DNA from: Rhipidocladum racemiflorum | Lineage: Eukaryota; Streptophyta; Magnoliopsida; Poales; Poaceae | NCBI GenBank assembly: GCA_036346355.1 | Contig: CM070578.1 | Coordinates: 16,134,501-16,198,500, forward strand | Direction: 5' to 3' | Length of the DNA: 64,000 nt | The notes under the pieces: generated by a model | The model's input: only the letters and a program-made list of their open reading frames with translations | Told to the model about the DNA's origin: nothing | The model's database searches: none | Program-made: the position numbers and the translations under genes | Shown here: piece after piece, positions 23,701 to 34,224 of the stretch | How the letters are laid out: each line of letters starts with the position of its first letter | How positions within the stretch are numbered: the stretch's first letter is position 1

Positions 23701-24224
23701 ATGTAGGATTGCAGCCCGGTCCGGAACCCTAACGTACGCTACGTTTGTACTACTGTACATACGTACCTCCTCCTGCTCTGCCGCGGCTGGACCGGTGGCG
23801 ACGACAGCGACGACGCCGGCTGCCGCCTCACCGGGCCGCCCGACGACGTGCCCGCGCCGTCAGCCCGCGCTACGAACAAGTCGGCGGGCGCGTGGAACGA
23901 CTCCTGCAGGCGCCCCAGGTGCTGCGATGGCGCCCCGAGGAAAGGGCTGGCGCCGGCGTGATCCTCCGGGCAACACAGGATGAGGTCCAGCGGCGGGCGG
24001 TATCCCCCGGCCTCGCCGGCGAACTGAGGCGGCACCGCCGCCGCCGCCATGTCCATGCCCACGCCGTGGGGGTGCAGCATGCGGATAGCCTGGTTGTAGG
24101 CCTGGACAATGCCATGGCAGCGCTCCGCGAGGTATGCCGGGTCGTTCTGGGTCGCCGGGAGCTCGCTCATGAGCTCGCCGGCGAGCTGGAACGCCGCGGA
24201 GATCTGCGACAGCACCTCATCCAT
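20798..24224 (-). CDS. Group III WRKY transcription factor (gene 2)
   Basis: Three exons on the minus strand, 24224-23767, 23117-22986 and 21293-20798, give 361 residues. Junctions are GGAG/GTACGT to GGTAG/GAGG and CCTAG/GTACGT to CTGCAG/GAGC, both phase 2. The second intron (1692 bp) sits at the conserved place in the WRKY domain. WRKYGQK lies at about 182-188. The finger is C-X7-C-X23-H-X-C (C202, C210, H234, C236), the group III type. The N-terminal region (1-60) is helical; residues 60-150 are Pro/Ala-rich. Start at 24224 (MDEVLSQISAAFQ) fits the usual group III N-terminus. An in-frame ATG at 24335 would add 37 residues and cannot be excluded. Intron 1 holds a Stowaway; intron 2 holds a C14 run. 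The protein should act in the nucleus as a W-box binder. It differs markedly from gene 1 outside the domain, so the duplication, if local, is old. Confidence 0.92.
22534..22547. repeat. C14 homopolymer in WRKY gene 2 intron 2
   Basis: Fourteen C residues in a row inside the intron. Length may be uncertain from sequencing. Confidence 0.9.
23184..23432. mobile_element. Stowaway MITE in WRKY gene 2 intron 1
   Basis: About 249 bp, starting CTCCCTTCAGCCTGACG after TA and ending GATGGGAAGGAG before CA (a mutated TA). The ends match the grass Stowaway consensus CTCCCTCCGT. The interior is AT-rich and noncoding. Confidence 0.75.
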
Positions 24225-24436
24225 CGGTCCTAGCTCGTCGCCGATCGACGTCGCCTCTTTGCCTCCTCGATTATCAAGGGTGCAGGATAGTAGTAGTGTT
24301 AATGGAGGAGCTAGGTGTGGTGCAAGGATGCGCATGAACAATGGAGCATGTACTATGTGATAGTGAATTAACTAGGCTATCTATACGAGGTTAAGGTAAG
24401 CATAAGGTCTTGTGTGTTGCAAGCTAAGGGAGGCAG

Positions 24437-24442
24437 TATATA
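24437..24442 (-). promoter_or_regulatory. Possible TATA box of WRKY gene 2
   Basis: On the minus strand CTATATAC lies about 213 bases before the chosen start codon. This allows a leader of about 180 bases, which would contain a short upstream open frame starting near 24347. Confidence 0.45.
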
Positions 24443-24816
24443 GGAAACAACGTGGCACGTACTAGGTGAGGAGACTGGTTAGCTATGTGCGGTAAGAAAG
24501 AAAGAACGGGTCATTGGTCATTGGGGATTAATTGTTAATAGCTTAATTGTTGGTTGCTGCTAATCGGGTCACTTTCTCACTACTCTTGGTTGGGTCATGG
24601 GGAAGACCATGAAAGTTGAAGAAGGCATTGAACATGGAACGAAGGATCTTAATTCGGCCTCTATTTCCTTCCCTTCTTTGGCCGGAGACTTTGTACAACT
24701 TTTCATTTGAAGAGTCTCCGGCAAATTAGAAAGTGACACGTACCTTCTGCTTGGAGCCACAAGCTACCATCAGTTTGGGGCATGCAATTTAAAGGTACGT
24801 AGTCATGGCATACAGA

Positions 24817-24985
24817 CAGGGGGCGGAGCTAGTCTAGATCTAAGTCCCGGGCTGGACCAGCTGAATTTAGATTAAATATATGTTTTCAATGATTTTTTAA
24901 TAATTTTTTTGTAGAATTTTAGTGGGCTTTCGGTACCAGGCCCCGGGCTACAGCCTACTCTGCCCGGGGCCTAGATCCGCCCCTG
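24817..24985. mobile_element. hAT-type MITE with 8-bp target duplication
   Basis: 169 bp, starting CAGGGGGCGGAGCTAG and ending CTAGATCCGCCCCTG (inverted). The flanks are CATACAGA (24809-24816) and CATACGGA (24986-24993), 7 of 8 identical. Terminal bases CAGGGGCGGA and an 8-bp duplication fit hAT elements. Noncoding. Confidence 0.85.
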
Positions 24986-25109
24986 CATACGGATATTCGC
25001 TAATTTAGAGGTTTTACCATACTTAGGAGATACCACCACATTGTCCTTTAAATTCTTGTATATTTAAACTTTTGGTACCTCTTGATACGAGCTCAATATA
25101 CAGTTTAAT

Positions 25110-25400
25110 ACTTCCTAAGAGCAAGTACAATAATAAAGCCCACTACTTACTCTATCTCCCATCCATATTATCTGGAGTAAGCAATAAAGCCAGCTTGTAC
25201 AATAAATATCGATCTCTAAAGGTTGTATTTAGATGATGTGCTATTACTTTCTCTTCTCTCTTGTACATACCCAATCTATCTTATTTCTCGTACCATACTG
25301 GCTATTGCACGAGAGCCGGCTCTCTTTTCTCTTCTTATTTCTCACTTTTTCGCAAAGGACAAAGTTGATCATTTGGAAATACGTGCGCGCCTTATAAAAA
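25110..25400. repeat. MITE-like repeat family C, copy 1
   Basis: Shares ATCCATATTAT, CTTGTACAATAAATAT and TTCTCTCTTGTACA in the same order with 51370-51830. Ends are poorly defined. Noncoding. Confidence 0.45.
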
Positions 25401-25781
25401 TAAACCGAATGAGTGGTCTAAGAAGCAACACAACATAAATGCAATTCTGCGAATGTTCGCCAGTCGATGAAGTAGCGTGTGTGTGTATTAACAGTGAAAT
25501 GTAATTCGGTTGACTGTTATCAAATGCATGCTTCTTTAGAGTTTTGTTTTCTAGATGTTCACTCAAATGCTATCGCTCTAATATAATTTTTTCTTAAACC
25601 ATGCTTTTGAAAGTTTTGAAAATCCCATTAAAATTTATTCTAAAATTTTATCATAAGTTTTTTGAACATTTCTCCAGGAGCATATGGTTGACTGTCAACT
25701 TTTACATGTTGGCCACTTAGGCATGTACAATACAGACGCGTGCTTCCAGAGGTGCTTAGCAAAAGAAAATTATTTTCTTTA

Positions 25782-26134
25782 GGGCCTGTTTGGATCCATT
25801 AGCAGCTAATAGTTAGCTAGCTAATAGTTCCTATCTAATATTAGCTAGCTAACTATTAGTTGGAGGATGTTTGGATCCACCAGCTAATATGTGGCTAATA
25901 GATGCTATTGTCCAGAATACTCATGCTATTAAATGCTATTGGTGGTAGACGCGAAGGGTATTTTGGTTAAATGCCACCTATTAGCTGCTATTAGCTGGGT
26001 TTGGCTAGCTAATGAGATAACCATTAACTGTGTGCCCAGCTAATAGTTAGCTGATCTATTAGCTGGAGGTGTTTGGATCCACTCCAGCTAATTTTTAGCA
26101 GCTAACTATTAGCTGCGTGGATCCAAACAGGCCC
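25782..26134. mobile_element. Tourist-like (PIF/Harbinger) MITE, 353 bp
   Basis: Inverted ends GGGCCTGTTTGGATCCA and TGGATCCAAACAGGCCC are perfect, with TTA on both sides (25779-25781, 26135-26137). The interior repeats AGCTAATAGTTAGC and GTTTGGATCCA motifs and is itself largely palindromic. The 3-bp TTA duplication is typical of PIF/Harbinger elements. Confidence 0.93.
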
Positions 26135-26496
26135 TTAGTCACGTAGGATAGATAAAGTGCTTATTTTGTAAGTATTGATATTTGACTAGGCATCGGCATG
26201 TATATAAATATCTCTAATTAATAGATGCTGTAACCATCTAAGCACCATCTTATAATGTACTTGCCCTCATAATCCAAGGATGCATGCATATATAAGGAAG
26301 GAACCGATTTGTGGCTCTCATTGAGGAGGCCATGTGAACGCTATTTGATGAGGGCAATATTGCTCAGTATTTGCGTAGATTTTCTGAATGGCCAGGAAGT
26401 GGATCCTCAAAGGAGAATTACTCCCTCTATTTTACTATATCTGTCTATGGTTTTGGAAGTATCCATTTTAATACATTTGTTCGAGCATCCGCTTTG

Positions 26497-26665
26497 TTGG
26501 CAAGGATGCCAGCTGCGTGCCCAGCTCACCCGCATTCGAACGCTGCTCGACACAGGTAGCTCATGGAGTCGAGTGTGTGTGTGTGTGAGGGTGTGTGGGT
26601 GTGCGTTTATAGCTCTACTATTGTCATGTTTTAATGAATGTTAGAGCTCTCGGTCATTTTTTTAA
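26497..26665 (+). mobile_element. SINE relic
   Basis: Contains CCCGCATTCGAACGCTGCTC (B-box-like), then a GT-rich tract, GCGTTTATAGCTC and TTAGAGCTCTCGG. The order matches the SINE at 55127-55315. The 5' end is uncertain and no target duplication is seen. Confidence 0.55.
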
Positions 26666-28200
26666 ATATATTTGCCCATTAAGAAAATTTAGAGTGCAAT
26701 TATTACAATTTTTCCTCTCTCCACTTCTAATTAAATGTCTTGGAAGATTTAAGTGGTTACGGTATGTCATTTAATAGACTTACGTTTGTATAGTTATTTC
26801 TCATGAAGTACTTTCTTAGATTTAGTATTTTTTTTTATCTATGCACATGGAACACTATGGGCAAATAGAGCGAAACGGAGAGACTATTTGTATAGGTTTT
26901 ACACTTTAAAGGTTACTCACGTAATTCTAGAATACTAGACTATTGAATTTGTTCCATGGATCATCGACGAAGAAGTTGACGCAAACACTTGCGCATGCAG
27001 ATTTCTCAGTTGAACGACCAAGCTAGCTAGGCAAGACAATTGACGAAGAACTAGCTTAGCATTAATATTAACCATGTGGGTAACGTAACCTGTTCATTAA
27101 TTAAGCACCGAGACAGGCGATCGAGGATCAAATCTCACGACCTGCGTACGTAGCTAGGCAACATAATTAATTAGGAATATTTAATTAAATTTACTCAACA
27201 CGGAAGAAGAATTTGGTGTGTACTCGTATATTATCTTTCGAGATCGATCGATCGATCATATGACACGAATCCAAATTAAGCTGTTAGCTGTAGGAGTAAA
27301 ACATAAAACAAGAACGATCGATGATACTGATGGCGACGGACATATTACGGATGAACTGTGCAGTCTGCATACGTATGAAATTAAGTCCCTTGATACGTTC
27401 AGTTCTTGCCGGTCAACACACTGCCTATATATTGTAATGACAAGAAGATTCAAGTTCAAAAAGAAAAAAGGCACATACTGCTAGCTACCTCTAGCAAGCT
27501 AATACATAAAGAGACATTTATAGCAAACTAAGGATCTATATATTGTAATTCGCTGTATTGGCTTTTATTGCCGTGAAGCCGGGGCATATATTGATATATA
27601 CAAAGACCAGAGAAGATCAAACGAAGCATCGTGGTTGTCTCCCCGAAGGTGGCTGTCGAGCTCTCTCTAGATCTGGTCTAAATGCGACATTACGACAACC
27701 AAATTTTCCTATCGGAAGTACCATCGGCGATGGGTGCATATATGCTCCGCACCATGGATTAAAATCGTTTAGAACTTTTTTAGAGGTCAACATGCAAATT
27801 GTGAATTACCCTTTAATTACCTGAAAATCTGTACAAGTAGTGATGATGGTTTGGCACATCGAAATATGCAATACGTAAGAAAGAAAATTGCGTCTCAGAA
27901 AAGGAAAAAAAAGCATTAGAAATAGGATTTGCCTTTCGAAAGATCGGCTGTTTTTTTTTCCTTATAGTTTGGTCAGATTCTTAATGGCGGCTCTCTCGCA
28001 AAGAACGACAGGATCAGATGTCTTAATCATAGAATTACGGACGCCCAACCAAGTTGAACTCTTCCTGCGAGACCTGCTCTTGCATATCAGTCACTGTACG
28101 CCGAATGTCACGTCAATCTAGCTAGCAGACAAATCTGAAGTAAGCGAATCAGCCCACATACTTGCGTGATTAAAACCGGTCGTTTTCTCTCAGGACCGAG
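26666..28200. other. AT-rich intergenic stretch, no gene seen
   Basis: Only short frames without domain or composition support. Contains GATCGATCGATCGAT near 27241-27256. Confidence 0.45.
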
Positions 28201-28214
28201 AACACGTCGGTGGT

Positions 28215-28350
28215 GGGGCGTTAGCTGCGCCTTCCTACCCGCCCGCATTCGAGGATCGCTCGACATGCTCGCTTGCGGGTTATATGTACAAGCGCGCGTG
28301 TTTATAGCTCAATGATTATTCATTCTTTCTTAGTAAATGATGAAATTTTT
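28215..28350 (+). mobile_element. SINE relic
   Basis: CCCGCATTCGAGGATCGCTC, GCGTGTTTATAGCTC and TTCTTTCTTAGTAAATG follow the order of the SINE family seen at 26497 and 55127. Degenerate, ends not defined. Confidence 0.45.
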
Positions 28351-28429
28351 GATCAATTTTTTTTTTAAAAAAAAGACTGATCACTTTTCTGGAAGGTAAC
28401 ATTTTCTATTTGTTTTTTTTTTAAAAATG

Positions 28430-28600
28430 ATCAGAAGCTCTGGCATTACTGAGCTATAAATGCACACACAACCCCACAACAAACACACATCTACACTCGC
28501 ACTCGGCTCCGTGAGGTGCTCACATGAGCAATTAAACGTGAGCGGGCTCCTGGGTACCTTCGCCAACCGAGCAAGGCTCAACCCTCAACATTTTCGATTT
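28430..28600 (-). mobile_element. SINE relic, reverse orientation
   Basis: ATCAGAAGCTCTGGCATTA, GAGCTATAAATGCACACACA and CACTCGCACTCGG match the reverse-strand order of the same SINE family (compare 61462-61660). Ends not defined. Confidence 0.45.
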
Positions 28601-29120
28601 CTAGTGAGCCAGATTGGATTTGGCTATGTAGAAGTGAGTGTAGAGTGGTTCTCTAGAGAAGGCCTTGCATCTATCAAGCATTTCTTAAAAAAAAAAAAGG
28701 CATAAGTAATTCTTAAACTAATGGGAGATGAAACTAGCAGTACAATAAATCTTTTGTACAAGATGAGATGAAATCTACGGTGTAGAGAATACAATAATAT
28801 TTTCCCTACATTGACACAGCTTCCCCTCATGTCCTGTTCATCAGTGCACCAGTGAGTCGTTATCGAGTAGACAGGAGTAGTATAAACCGTTTGACTTGAT
28901 CAGCTCATGTTAATTCGACTCACATGGAATCAATTCTCTTTCCATGTCATAAATTCTTAGCAAATCTTAATCTATATTAACGTGAGTGCAAAAGAAGAGA
29001 TAGAGTGCTACGTCGTCACATTTTGTCTGGCCGTCTGATTTGACATAAAATACATTATTTGTGCATATACTAGTCCATAAAGTGCGGAGCATACCGGAAA
29101 CATCTATATTTCTCTTAATA

Positions 29121-29430
29121 TCAACTCTATTATATTGGGAGGAATTGCTGGCCACCCAGACTGCCACGTCACCTCCTTGGCATTTTGTGAAAAAGTCCCT
29201 CGATTTCCTCTACATTACGAATAGGTCCATGTAAAATTACAAAAAAACCTTAACATTTTTTTTTTATGTTTTGCCCAACCTATGAGGGTAAAAAGTGTTT
29301 TTTCCCCAAAATAGACCGTGTGTTCTTCCGAATAACATTTAGGTCCCTCCTTCGTTATTTTACAAAAAAAACACGTTAAATACAAAATTCGAACGAGCCC
29401 TTTTCTAATTTTTCAGAGTAGCGCTTAGGT
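29121..29430 (+). mobile_element. Helitron-like 5' end, joined to MULE coding sequence
   Basis: TC at 29121 follows an A and leads into CTCTATTATATTGGGAGG, the usual form of grass Helitron 5' ends. The next 300 bases resemble the 5' part of the Helitron at 49756-51039 (CTAATTTTTCAGAGTAGCG against CTAATTTTTCAAAATAGCG). Homology stops near AGGTCCAG, where MULE transposase coding sequence begins. The 3' end was not found. Confidence 0.6.
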
Positions 29431-29479
29431 CCAGATTCTAACTGCGATCGCGGTGGACGCCAACAACCAGGTTCTACCC

Positions 29480-29575
29480 GATATTGATCCCAAGGAAAAA
29501 AACAGTAGGTACGACTAGTCCTTGAATAGCCAACCATTGGACTGTAAAAATAGGATAGGTTCAGTCTATGGTCAC
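29480..29575 (-). pseudogene. psbF: psbF fragment (cytochrome b559 beta)
   Basis: Cytochrome b559 beta is a small photosystem II haem subunit of about 39 residues. Here the frame reads VTID-stop-TYPIFTV and then PTVFFLG. The start ATG is GTG, codon 5 (normally Arg) is TGA, and Arg13 is Gln. The fragment ends after about 30 codons at the insert edge, with a 1-base insertion near the end. It is a dead copy in nuclear DNA. Confidence 0.9.
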
Positions 29576-29585
29576 TGAGGGCCTC

Positions 29586-29837
29586 CTAAAAGGATCTACT
29601 AAATTTATCGAGTTGTTCTAAAGAATCAAAACAATCGGTTATTAATGGAATTCCTTGTCGGCTTTCCGTGAAATACTCGTTTGGACGAGGACTTCCAAAC
29701 ACGTCATAAGCTAAACCCGTACTAAGAAATAACCAACCCGCAATGAATAGGGAAGGTATAGTAATGCTATGAATAACACAGTATCAAATATTGGTAATAA
29801 TATCAGCAAAAGAATGTTCTCCCGTGCTTCCAGACAT
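29586..29837 (-). pseudogene. psbE: psbE pseudogene (cytochrome b559 alpha)
   Basis: All 84 codons of plastid psbE, including the stop, are collinear. MSGSTGE, HSITIPSLFIAGW and FGSPRPNEYFTESRQGIPLI are easily read. Changes from the usual protein include Arg8 to His, Ser16 to Asn, Arg18 to stop (TGA), Trp20 to Cys, and a later Arg to Cys and Glu to Lys. Most are C-to-T or G-to-A changes. In plastids the product binds haem in photosystem II; this copy cannot be translated whole. Confidence 0.95.
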
Positions 29838-30970
29838 GCTGAGCTCCCCAAATTTTTGTACATTCGCATTGGCCTTCGTGGAGGGGGAAAACAATGACAG
29901 CTGGTACTGGTTCCTTGAAAGAGTCCTGACGTTTGTCATCCATTACCAACATGCAGGGCTGCTAAGTGTCCGACATTGTGGATATGCAACAAGGGTCCAA
30001 CACCGTGGGAGCAGCAAAGTGGCCAGACCTGAAGAGCAGGTGGTGCATGAGGCACATGGGTGCCAATTTTTTTCGACAGTTCAGGAACAAGGAGCTTATG
30101 AACATGTTCAAGCGGCTCTGCAAACAGAACCAGCGGAGGAAGTTCGACGCACTTTGGAGGACGCTGGATGAACTAACGAAGAAACAATCAATGAATCCAA
30201 GAGATACCGCTATGGTCTACCGCAAGCAAGGAGAGGACCCCACAGCCTTGTGTGCGCTCTCGATCGACGTTCCAAACATTCGGTGTAGGCTGGGAACAAG
30301 CATAAAGAGTTTCACGGACTGGATACGACACAAGCCGTTGGAGAAATGGTCCCTTCTGCATGACGAGGGCGGTTCACGTTATGGAATAATGACAACGAAC
30401 CTGGCGGAGATTTACAATTGTGTAATGAAAGGCATGAGATGCCTTCCATTGGTGGGTATAGTTGAAGGTGTGTTGCTAGGCACCCAAAAATATTTCATTG
30501 AGAGATACAAGAAGTCCGATGCATGTATGTTAGATAATCGATTGTTGTATTCAACGGTTGTATCTACGTACAATGCCAACAAAACACGAAAGGCACAGAC
30601 ACACCTCGTTACACCGGAGAGTGGCCTGGAACGGAGATACCACATGCACTGCGGTGACCGAGGTCGAAGAGGTGCCCACCGGGAGAGGACTTCCTATCTG
30701 TGCATACTCCGAGCTGCTGACTGCGAGTGCTCCTGCCAGAAGCCACGCCTGCTGCACTTGATGTGCTCTCATGTGATTGTCGTAGCCGCCGAGACACACC
30801 AATCATGTCGTCCGTACATCTCCCACTATTACTACAAGCAAAGTGTCCTCAACACGTGGCATAACGAGGTGTACGGATACCGAGTGGATGGATTGTTCAC
30901 AACAACCCCCCCTCCAGAGCATCAATGGGTACCAGACATCCGAATGTTGAAGCAGAAGGTCGGGCGTTGA

Positions 30971-31394
30971 AGGACACGGCGTATTCGGAACGATATGGAC
31001 GAGTCCGAGGCACGTCGTAATTGTGGATAATGTCATTTTCGGTGTTGTTCCCATCATGTAATTTTTGATGTACCAGTTAATTATTGTTCCCATCTTGTAA
31101 TTTTCGATGTTGTGTGCTTCATTGAATATATACTCATCTTTAGTATGTTTGTAATCTGTTGTTCAATTAGCTTTCTAGAATACCGTTGTCCTTGAAGAAT
31201 GCTGCAAACCTACAGAACCAAAGCATATGATTGTCGTTTGTTTCATTTGGGAAAATCAGTAATAGCCGGTTGGTCATCTAATCTTTAGTATGCCATGTAT
31301 GATTGTCGTTATTTTGCATTTAATTTTTGGTAGTTCTATTGTGCAACATTTAATTACTGACCAGTTTGTTTTATTTGCTTTGTAACAGGCGACG
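30971..31394. other. Spacer between the MULE transposase and the mobile-domain gene
   Basis: AT-rich, no coding signal. It ends at a probable acceptor (TGTAACAG at 31381-31388) before the ATG at 31395. Confidence 0.5.
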
Positions 31395-33797
31395 ATGGCG
31401 GGAGCTGGGCGTGCTGCTGATGCTTGCCCTGAGCTGCTAGACGCGACCATAGACTGGACCCACCGGTCTAGGTACTCCGCAGTTGAGGGCCGACAGCTAG
31501 GGACACTGCGGCCTCGGGAGCCGAACGAGATGCTTCGCATTGACACACGCTGGGTTCCACAGTAAGCCACCAACGATTCCTACTCTTTTACGTACATGTA
31601 TTTAGCTGTGAATGCAATTTTGACTATGCTACACACTACATGTAGGTTACGAGCGACTGGCTTACTTCTGCTCTGTAAGATGGTGGAGCAGACCACTGCC
31701 CCGGCGGAGGGCAACTCGTCCCACGGTTTGGGTATGATCGGTCCCTGCTGACCGCACTCGTTGACCGGTGAATACCGGAGACACACGTTCCACCTGCCCT
31801 GCGGAGAGATGGCTCCGACGCTGCAGGACGTGTGTTTCCTCTTAGGACTCCCCTGCACGGGTCCTGCAGTTGTGCCACATGACGTCTCCATCACGTGGCA
31901 TGCGGAGTTGTCCACGAGGTTCGCCGAGGTGCAGCGACACCCCCGGGACGCCCCGTACATGCCCCTCAGGCAGGGTGAGCGACATGGACCGACGAAGACA
32001 TGGCTCCTTCAGTTCACGGTTAGTACCTCCTTCATTGCAATTTAACAAGAGTGCGCTAAGTTACTGATAATATTGTACCAAATGCTGCAGGCTGAGCTGA
32101 TCCACCCGCACACTGAGGAGGAGGACGTGACCCCCCACCTGGAGGCGTACTTGCTCTTGCTATTCGGTTGGATGATGTTCCCGTCCTCGCACGGGAACAC
32201 GGTGGATCGACACCTGATCCAGTACGCCCAGTCCATCGTCGACACCTTAGACGATGAGGTAACACATCCCGTTAAAATCTGTAAGGACAAGACATGTCTA
32301 ACTTTCTCATTGTAAACAGATGGTGCAATGGTCGTGGGCCTCTGCTATGCTCGCGGTGACATACAGAGGTCTATGCGATGCTGTATCTTGGGCAGACCAG
32401 GACGCGATGATGTCAGAGTGCATCCTACTGCTGTAGTTGTGGTCCTGGGAGCGCTTCTCCGTCGGCAGGCCTCTTGTTGACAGGTCGTCGTACTCACAGG
32501 ACCTGTACCACGGGAACCCAATGGAGTGGCCCACCATGGCCACTACTGGGTTCGGTGACAGGTACGCCGCCTCAGAACTTATTCCCCAATTACGCACTTT
32601 TATAACATGCACCATTTCTTATTTCCACGCAGCGGTTGTACGCCCACCGATAGGTCAGGAGGTCCTACCCCGAGTTCATTTGGGAGTTCGACCGGCTCCA
32701 CGACGGGGACGTGAGGTGGACGCCGTACAATGAGTACGACATCGACGTCTGAGCACCTCACGGGATCTCTGCGCTTTGCACGCAGGATGAGCGTACTGGC
32801 TCACCTGTAAGGTCCTCGTCTTCAACCTGTGCGTGGAGTACTCGCCGCACAGGGTGTTGCGGTAGTTCGGGCTCTTACAGACTTTTTCCTTGCCGCCTCG
32901 TCACGTTGTCTCACGTGGCGCACATAGGTACGTCTCCTAAGCACACTGCTTACAATTCCCGCCGAATGGATGTTGTATGTAAATCCCCGTTTTTGCATTG
33001 CAGGATGACCCGGATGGGGGTTGCACCGGGCACTCCATTCGCGCACTGCAAGATGACATGGGCACTGCAGTGGGATGACACGCTCGCGGACAGGGTCACC
33101 GAGACAAGGGCGTACGACCATGACAGGTACGATGAGTGCATGGAGTGGTTCGCTCCACGGATTCAGCTCAAGGTGGGGTACACACCAGCAGCACTGTATG
33201 TCGCACCTCAGGCATCGGTGTTGGACACGTACCCTTCACAGATGTCCGAGAGGGACAACTTCGTGGTAAGTGTCACAATCGAATCTCTATAGGTACATAT
33301 TTGTCATGTAAATTACCTCTTATCAATCCAGTATTACATGCAGGCACAGCTTGTAGAAGAGTTGGACGTGGAGTCTACATCCATGTTGGTGCGCCTCGAA
33401 GCGGGCATCCAGGTGACCACCGTTGAGGCATCAGTAGATTGGGACTGGGTCCGCGACAAGGTGAGGCAGTTGGGTCGTTGTGCGGGCTGCTGGGGGGCAG
33501 AGATATCATCGGACACAAGGCACCGCGTCCGCGTGGGCCAGCACATCACCCTCCCCTGGTGGCTCCTCGTGGACCCGTGCCCGCACCTCCCCGTGCCAGT
33601 CGGCTCCCACAGGCCGACGTCGGCTACTGCGAGCCCCTATTCTGGCCTCCCGAATAGCAGCACTAGGGTCACGAGGGGCAGTCTTCATCTCATGCCCCAC
33701 CAGGATCCCAGGGTGGTTTCGGCTATGACGACCGGGAGGAGGCAGCGTTCGACGTGGAGCAGTACCTATCGACCGAGTACTTCAGCCCCCTCTTAGC
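31395..33797 (+). pseudogene. Plant mobile domain (PMD/MAIN-like) protein, decayed
   Basis: Exon 1 starts at ATG 31395 (MAGAGRAADACPELLDATID) and ends at CCACA/GTAAGC. The next exon resumes at GTAG/GTTACG and encodes LRATGLLLLCKMVEQ. Then comes HTFHLPCGEMAPTLQDVCFL and LGLPCTGPAVV (about 31790-31870), the hallmark of the plant mobile domain (PF10536). A later exon has HLEAYLLLLFGWMMFPSSHG (about 32140-32200). A last part includes APRIQLKVGYTPAALYVAP (about 33155-33210). A frameshift near 31730 and stops near 32435 and 32750 break it. PMD proteins are known as host silencing factors and as passengers of MULEs. Here it follows a MULE transposase on the same strand, so the second origin is likely. 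Confidence 0.8.
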
Positions 33798-33840
33798 TCT
33801 CGGGAGCACCACACCTAGACACACCCGAGTCACCAGCAGA

Positions 33841-34224
33841 CTACACTACCCCTGCGCCACATTGACGGCCCAGGAGGGTCGTTCTCCTCTGTAGCCACTC
33901 ACATACCCCACGGACCAAATCAAGAGGCGTGGTCATGACTGACTTATTGTACAGCTGTACTTTTGTAATGTCTTTTTTTAGCACCATGTTGTATAACTGT
34001 CTGAACTCAGTGCTCGCATTTTTTAGCTTATCCTTCTCAATTAGTAACGCGTGCGCCTTTTCTGATTTTCGCAACTCCGTGCCGGGGCAACGTCCGAGCA
34101 TCTCACCCATAGATAAGTGGTAGTCCGCGTTGCGTAGGTCTAGAACAATGAACCTTTCTTTACACCTTTCTTTGCATCTAAATTCTACTAGTGCAATAAC
34201 CCTAAATATTATAGACAAAAACAA
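33841..34224 (-). CDS. Coiled-coil open frame, transposon-associated, unrecognised
   Basis: A 127-codon frame on the minus strand has a heptad-like charged segment (KSEKAHALLIEKDKLKNAS and following) of about 50 residues. No family is recognised. It lies between the mobile-domain pseudogene and the 186-bp tandem array and partly overlaps the array edge, so it may be the end of a second transposon gene or chance. Low confidence. Confidence 0.25.
   Translation of the reverse strand: MFLSIIFRVIALVEFRCKERCKERFIVLDLRNADYHLSMGEMLGRCPGTELRKSEKAHALLIEKDKLKNASTEFRQLYNMVLKKDITKVQLYNKSVMTTPLDLVRGVCEWLQRRTTLLGRQCGAGVV

Larger units (their letters stand above)
29480..29862 (-). mobile_element. Nuclear insert of plastid DNA (NUPT)
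   Basis: The segment reads, on the minus strand, as the plastid psbE gene followed by the 5' part of psbF, with the 10-base spacing normal for the psbE operon. The left edge is set by the last MULE codon (CCC, 29477-29479) and the right edge by the resuming MULE frame (TTC, 29863). About 25 bases right of the psbE start (GAGCTC and on) are probably plastid leader. Confidence 0.9.
29431..30970 (+). pseudogene. MULE (MuDR-type) transposase, split by plastid DNA
   Basis: The sequence encodes LTAIAVDANNQVLP just before 29480 and resumes with FALAFVEGENNDSWYWFLER at 29863, so about 383 bases of plastid DNA split one exon. After a frameshift near 29965 an open frame runs to 30970 (about 334 codons). 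It contains LKSRWCMRHMGANFFRQFRN, an MTTNLAEIYNCVMKG block, and a SWIM-type zinc finger with C-E-C-S-C and M-C-S-H-V, ending near WHNEVYGYRVDGLF. The family cuts and pastes Mutator-like elements. The N-terminal half is missing here, where Helitron-like DNA begins. It is inactive by these breaks. Confidence 0.9.

Noticed and set aside
29512..29525. CTAG followed by T as a 3' end for the 29121 Helitron
   Set aside because: It lies inside psbF coding sequence (GLVVPT) and has no GC-rich hairpin before it.
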